A stretch of 16,714 nucleotides of DNA, taken from assembly GCA_022706865.1 (NCBI GenBank), contig JAKJBT010000037.1, positions 1 through 16,714 on the forward strand, read 5' to 3'. A program made the translations under genes and the position numbers. The notes beneath the pieces are model-generated. The model was given only the letters and a program-made list of their open reading frames with translations, was not told where the DNA came from and did not search any database. The DNA is from Bacillota bacterium (GTDB lineage Bacteria; Bacillota_A; Clostridia; Lutisporales; Lutisporaceae). Below, piece by piece: positions 14,021 through 16,714 of this stretch (its first letter is position 1; the number at the start of each line of letters is the position of its first letter).

Positions 14021-14977
14021 CTATATATCGCTGCAGGCAATCAGCCCATGACATGACTTTGCATTTACAACTGCGTTGGTTACCGCCCGCGAAACCGCCT
14101 CAGCGGCCATAGTACCCACAAGGTTGATATCTGCTCTTATCTCGTTGGTAGCCATAGTAAATATTGTATCACCATCCATCATGGTATGCACCGGATTGAT
14201 TGACCTGGCAAAACCGTTCTGCGCCATGGCTGCAATTTTATTTGCTTCAGCTTTGGTTAATACGGCATTTGCGGCGACCACTCCTATGGTTGTATTCCTC
14301 ATGGGAAAACCCAACGCCCTGCCTTCCCTTTTCATTATTTCATATGTATTCAGCATTTCCTTTTTTTCATAGTCATATACCCCTGCCAGCTGTCTGCCGG
14401 TTTCATAGTCAAAAATATCTCCAAAGCTGTTTACCGATACTATTGCAGACACTATCAGTTCCCCTGACTTGACAGAGGCGCTTCCCAGCCCGGACTTCAT
14501 AACATGCTCGGGGCCAAAGACTTTACCTACGGTAGCACCCAATCCGCAGCCGACATTTCCTTGCCTGCTTTCTTCCGAAGATGCGCTCCTTGCCGCTTCG
14601 TAACCCATATTCAAATCCGGCCTGATTCTGTGATCACCGATGTTCAGGTCAAAAATAACGGCAGAAGCCACAATAGGCACTTTAGCAACTCCGACATCAA
14701 ATCCTATTCCCTGCTCTTCCAAATACCTCATCACTCCGGAGGCCGCTTCAAGGCCGAAAGCACTTCCTCCTGACAGTACTACTCCATGGATCCTGTCCAC
14801 CAGCTTGTCCGGCTTCAACAAGTCCGTTTCCCTGGTTCCAGGGGCAGAGCCTCTCACATCCACTCCCCCTACGGCACCCTTTTCACAGATAACCGCCGTA
14901 CAGCCGGTCATGCCTTTCTCGGATTGGCTGTGCCCAACTATAATACCTTTTACATCCGTTATATATCCCGGATACAT
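14021..14977 (-). CDS. P1-family (DmpA/BapA-type) self-processing peptidase
   Basis: 318 residues of the S58/P1 family, aminopeptidases that free N-terminal amino acids, including D- or beta-amino acids in characterised members. Visible landmarks: VGHSQSEKGMTGCTAVICEKGAVGG-type start, VDVRGSAPGTRETDLL at 39-54, VVLSGGSAFGLEAASGVMRYLEEQG at 66-90, then GNVGCGLGATVGK near 140-152. The expected self-cleavage site is Asn228-Thr229 in RNTTIGVVAANA, making Thr229 the nucleophile. No signal peptide is seen, so it should be cytoplasmic. The start ATG has GGGAGGTG 5 bases upstream. The fold is related to ArgJ, also in this window. The substrate is unknown. The ECF S component follows after a 154-base gap with its own promoter. 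Confidence 0.92.
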   Translation of the reverse strand: MYPGYITDVKGIIVGHSQSEKGMTGCTAVICEKGAVGGVDVRGSAPGTRETDLLKPDKLVDRIHGVVLSGGSAFGLEAASGVMRYLEEQGIGFDVGVAKVPIVASAVIFDLNIGDHRIRPDLNMGYEAARSASSEESRQGNVGCGLGATVGKVFGPEHVMKSGLGSASVKSGELIVSAIVSVNSFGDIFDYETGRQLAGVYDYEKKEMLNTYEIMKREGRALGFPMRNTTIGVVAANAVLTKAEANKIAAMAQNGFARSINPVHTMMDGDTIFTMATNEIRADINLVGTMAAEAVSRAVTNAVVNAKSCHGLIACSDI

Positions 14978-15021
14978 TCCTGCACCTCCCTTATTAAGTA
15001 CCAGCCTGTTGACTTATTAAC

Positions 15022-15424
15022 CTATTTATCCTTCAACATCTTCCAGACTGATACACCAGATTGACCTAAAATTGAGCCGATTTCTCTCATAGTATAATCG
15101 TTTTTTTGTGCTTATGCTGCTTTTCATCATTATTTCATATGCCCTGTTTCCTATATCATTTAGCTTATCATAATCCGTTTCTTCAATCTTGTCCATAATT
15201 TCCTTGTATTTTTTCGAACTTTCCTTACCATTAAATCCACTTTCTATAATTTCAATTATTATTTTTGTCTCAATAAAATCATTCAACCTTTTCCTATAAA
15301 ACTTACCACTGCTCCATTTATAATCCTCGCCCCTTTTACATATGCCTGCTTTGACCGGATTTTGATGACAGTGGTTATCCATCAGCACATATCCATAAAG
15401 CTTACCTTGTATTCTTCTCTCCAC
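15022..15424 (-). pseudogene. Decayed REP-associated tyrosine transposase (IS200-like, Y1_Tnp)
   Basis: The minus-strand reading begins (GTG at 15424) with KLYGYVLMDNHCHQNPVKAG. Intact members read LMDNHVHLL and only tens of residues later HQNPVKAG; here the two conserved blocks are fused, so the DNA between them, including the region with the catalytic tyrosine, is deleted. The N-terminal third is also missing. After KAGICKRGEDYKWSSGKFY the C-terminal part looks normal until an A7 run (15107-15101). Beyond that the open frame drifts to a stop at 15026, while the neighbouring frame reads YTMREIGSILGQSGVSVWKM, a sensible helix-turn-helix ending, and stops at 15022. One extra A in the run explains this. 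With a deletion, a truncation and a frameshift, it is a relic without expected transposase activity. Confidence 0.85.
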
Positions 15425-15436
15425 TCCCCCTAAAAC

Positions 15437-15474
15437 AATACACCTCCCGATATAATATCATCAGAAGGTGTATT
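15437..15474. repeat. Imperfect hairpin between mazF and the transposase relic
   Basis: AATACACCT (15437-15445) pairs with AGGTGTATT (15466-15474), and wobble pairs extend the stem inward to a small AT-rich loop. On the minus strand GTTTTAG follows, so it could be a weak terminator for mazE-mazF. Because it adjoins the broken end of a REP-associated transposase, it could instead be a remnant of the element's own hairpin. I cannot decide between the two. Confidence 0.5.
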
Positions 15475-15521
15475 AAATGTTAATATTTCCCTTAATATGT
15501 TCTTATGTTCTGCACCTGGCA

Positions 15522-15875
15522 CTATGTATATTCTATTAATCCAAAGCTTATCTGCAGGGCGATATCCACCTGCTTCATAAGCTCCTCTGACAAATGGCCG
15601 ATTTTTTCCTTCAGCCTTCTCTTGTCTATTGTCCGTATTTGTTCCAATAATATGACCGAGTCCTTTGTTATGCCGTATTTCAAAGCTTCCAACTCAACGT
15701 GTGTAGGCAGCTTTGCTTTATTAATCTGTGAAGTTATTGCAGCAACAATAACAGTGGGACTATATTTGTTTCCTATATCATTTTGTATTATCAATACGGG
15801 TCTTACACCGCCCTGTTCCGATCCTATCACCGGGCTTAAATCTCCATAGAAAATGTCCCCTCTTCTTAAAACCAC
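15522..15875 (-). CDS. mazF: MazF/PemK-type endoribonuclease toxin (NdoA-like)
   Basis: A sequence-specific mRNA interferase of the PemK/MazF fold; the close Bacillus relative NdoA (EndoA) cuts UACAU. I place the start at the GTG at 15875, one base after the mazE stop, with GGAG about 10 bases before it. This gives 117 residues against 116 in NdoA, and puts the two known catalytic residues at their Bacillus positions: Arg25 in [15 protein letters not shown] and Thr48 in VAAITSQI. An ATG at 15905 would add 10 residues, lacks a ribosome site and overlaps mazE. The core matches NdoA almost throughout, including [24 protein letters not shown] and the ending [11 protein letters not shown]. All key residues are present, so it should be active and held in check by the upstream MazE. 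Confidence 0.95.
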   Translation of the reverse strand: MVLRRGDIFYGDLSPVIGSEQGGVRPVLIIQNDIGNKYSPTVIVAAITSQINKAKLPTHVELEALKYGITKDSVILLEQIRTIDKRRLKEKIGHLSEELMKQVDIALQISFGLIEYT

Positions 15876-15876
15876 A

Positions 15877-16152
15877 TTATTCACACTCCGCAAGCCTTGT
15901 TTCATATCTTATTATTGTTTCATAATCTGCTGTAAGTCCTATTTCTGCTAGTGTTATATTTATTTCAGACATCTCCAGATATCCGTTCCTTAACTTTTCC
16001 ACTGTATTAGTCCTCTTTATCTCACTTATATAAAAACGCATGGCGTCTCTGATGAATTCACTTCTATTAATACATTTATGGCATACCATATCATCAATTT
16101 CTTTCAGAAGAGAATCCGGCATGCAAACGGCAATCTTTTTTAAATCAGCCAC
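15877..16152 (-). CDS. mazE: MazE-type antitoxin (NdoAI-like ribbon-helix-helix protein)
   Basis: 91 residues from a GTG at 16152 with AGGAGG 7 bases upstream; Bacillus NdoAI has 93. The N-terminal half is a ribbon-helix-helix DNA-binding domain: [19 protein letters not shown] as strand and first helix, then [16 protein letters not shown] as second helix. The C-terminal part, with [19 protein letters not shown], resembles the NdoAI segment RRGYMEMAKINL that wraps around the toxin. Longer in-frame starts exist but have no ribosome site. Known for the family: it neutralises MazF, binds operator DNA with it and is degraded by proteases. It follows alr, the conserved Bacillus order, and is adjacent to mazF, so the two should be made together. 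Confidence 0.92.
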   Translation of the reverse strand: MADLKKIAVCMPDSLLKEIDDMVCHKCINRSEFIRDAMRFYISEIKRTNTVEKLRNGYLEMSEINITLAEIGLTADYETIIRYETRLAECE

Positions 16153-16296
16153 ACTAGCACCTCCTAAGTTTTTTGAAGACCACACAGAGTAAGCAACATT
16201 CTGCATCGTCAATAATATGTATGAGCAAGGAGTGTAAAATTATGTGTCGGAAATGCACATTGTACCATATATGATTATACTAACCGCATATACAAT

Positions 16297-16325
16297 ATTA
16301 TATACCAATTCTTGCACTATGCCTA
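16297..16325 (-). promoter_or_regulatory. Candidate promoter of mazE-mazF in the alr-mazE gap
   Basis: On the minus strand TAGGCA (16325-16320), 17 bases, TATAAT (16302-16297). The -10 is perfect and the -35 weak. The gap 16153-16345 is otherwise AT-rich without a terminator-like hairpin after alr, so read-through from alr is also possible. ATTGTAC and GTACAAT form a 7-bp inverted repeat about 55 bases apart around this region. Confidence 0.35.
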
Positions 16326-16345
16326 CGTACAATATATGGCAGCAG

Positions 16346-16714
16346 CTAGTCTAATAAATAATTCAACACATCGACTATCTTTCCGTTCCTGACATATACT
16401 CTCGGAACCCTCCTGCTTATCATGCATACAATTTCATAATTTATGGTATCAAGCTTTTCTGCAAGTTCATCAATGTGAATAAAGCCTTCTCCCTGTTTTC
16501 CGAAAAGCACCACCTCATCACCGACTTTTACATCTTCGATACCTGTTACATCAATCATGCACTGGTCCATGCATATTCTTCCCACCACAGGTACTCTCCG
16601 GCCTTTTACCAATGCTTCTGCCTTGCCTGACAGCATTCTCGTATAGCCATCGGCATAGCCGACAGGCAGTGATGCGATTTTGCTCTTCTTTTCTGCAATG
16701 AACCTTCTTCCGTA
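16346..16714 (-). CDS. alr: Alanine racemase, C-terminal part (5' end outside the window)
   Basis: 122 residues of the C-terminal beta domain of the PLP enzyme that interconverts L- and D-alanine for peptidoglycan. The first visible residues [28 protein letters not shown] align with the Geobacillus stearothermophilus enzyme so that the first Tyr equals the catalytic Tyr265 and the Tyr of VGYADG equals Tyr284. [14 protein letters not shown] then gives the Cys311-Met312-Asp313 triplet. The end, [27 protein letters not shown], is typical. The PLP lysine lies in the missing N-terminal part. The frame is open to the window edge. Its place directly upstream of mazE-mazF repeats the Bacillus alr-ndoAI-ndoA order. 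Confidence 0.96.
   Translation of the reverse strand, partial: YGRRFIAEKKSKIASLPVGYADGYTRMLSGKAEALVKGRRVPVVGRICMDQCMIDVTGIEDVKVGDEVVLFGKQGEGFIHIDELAEKLDTINYEIVCMISRRVPRVYVRNGKIVDVLNYLLD

Noticed and set aside
14640..15020. A 126-codon plus-strand frame opposite the P1 peptidase
   Set aside because: It mirrors a conserved gene, is proline- and serine-rich in the way shadow frames are, and has no start signal.
1..16714. CRISPR arrays, tRNA or rRNA genes, prophage or intact insertion sequences
   Set aside because: I saw no regularly spaced repeats, no cloverleaf-like sequences and no intact transposase or phage genes.

Overview
The window reads as chromosomal DNA of a Firmicute, most likely a clostridium. 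Evidence: strong AGGAGG-type ribosome sites, a T-box leader, TTGACA/TATAAT promoters in AT-rich gaps, moderately low GC, an ArgJ-based arginine pathway, and the alr-mazE-mazF order known from Bacillus and clostridia. Species cannot be fixed from the sequence alone. Most genes lie on the minus strand; only argC-argJ lie on the plus strand.

Layout, left to right. (1) 1-2839: a glycosyltransferase 4 gene (cut by the window edge) and a large O-antigen ligase/polymerase-type membrane protein, overlapping by ATGA, a surface-polysaccharide unit. (2) 2999-3547: an exported or membrane-anchored coiled-coil protein of unknown function, followed by a terminator-like hairpin. (3) 3698-6892: a complete proline operon proC-proB-proA read from a consensus promoter through a T-box leader with a proline specifier. 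(4) 6947-11349: a divergent arginine cluster, argB-argD to the left and argC-argJ to the right, from a shared 149-bp control region with two mirror-image promoters and an ARG-box-like operator. (5) 11436-13017: a bidirectional terminator and a HerA-like (DUF853/YjgR) ATPase. (6) 13054-14977: an ECF-transporter substrate-binding membrane protein and a self-processing P1-family peptidase. (7) 15022-15424: a decayed REP-associated tyrosine transposase. (8) 15522-16714: mazF and mazE, both best started at GTG, and the end of alr.

How the genes work together. ProB, ProA and ProC convert glutamate to proline. ArgJ, ArgB, ArgC and ArgD convert glutamate through acetylated intermediates to ornithine, with ArgJ recycling the acetyl group. 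Two glutamate-consuming routes are therefore adjacent but sense different end products: uncharged tRNA-Pro through the T-box, and presumably arginine through ArgR/AhrC at the ARG box. I see no terminator between argD and the T-box promoter, so the T-box terminator may also end argBD transcripts. The rest looks like ordinary core genome plus one degraded mobile element. I found no convincing previously undescribed multi-gene system; the most interesting points are regulatory layouts, a short ArgB, a PUA-less ProB, the unknown exported protein and the transposase relic.
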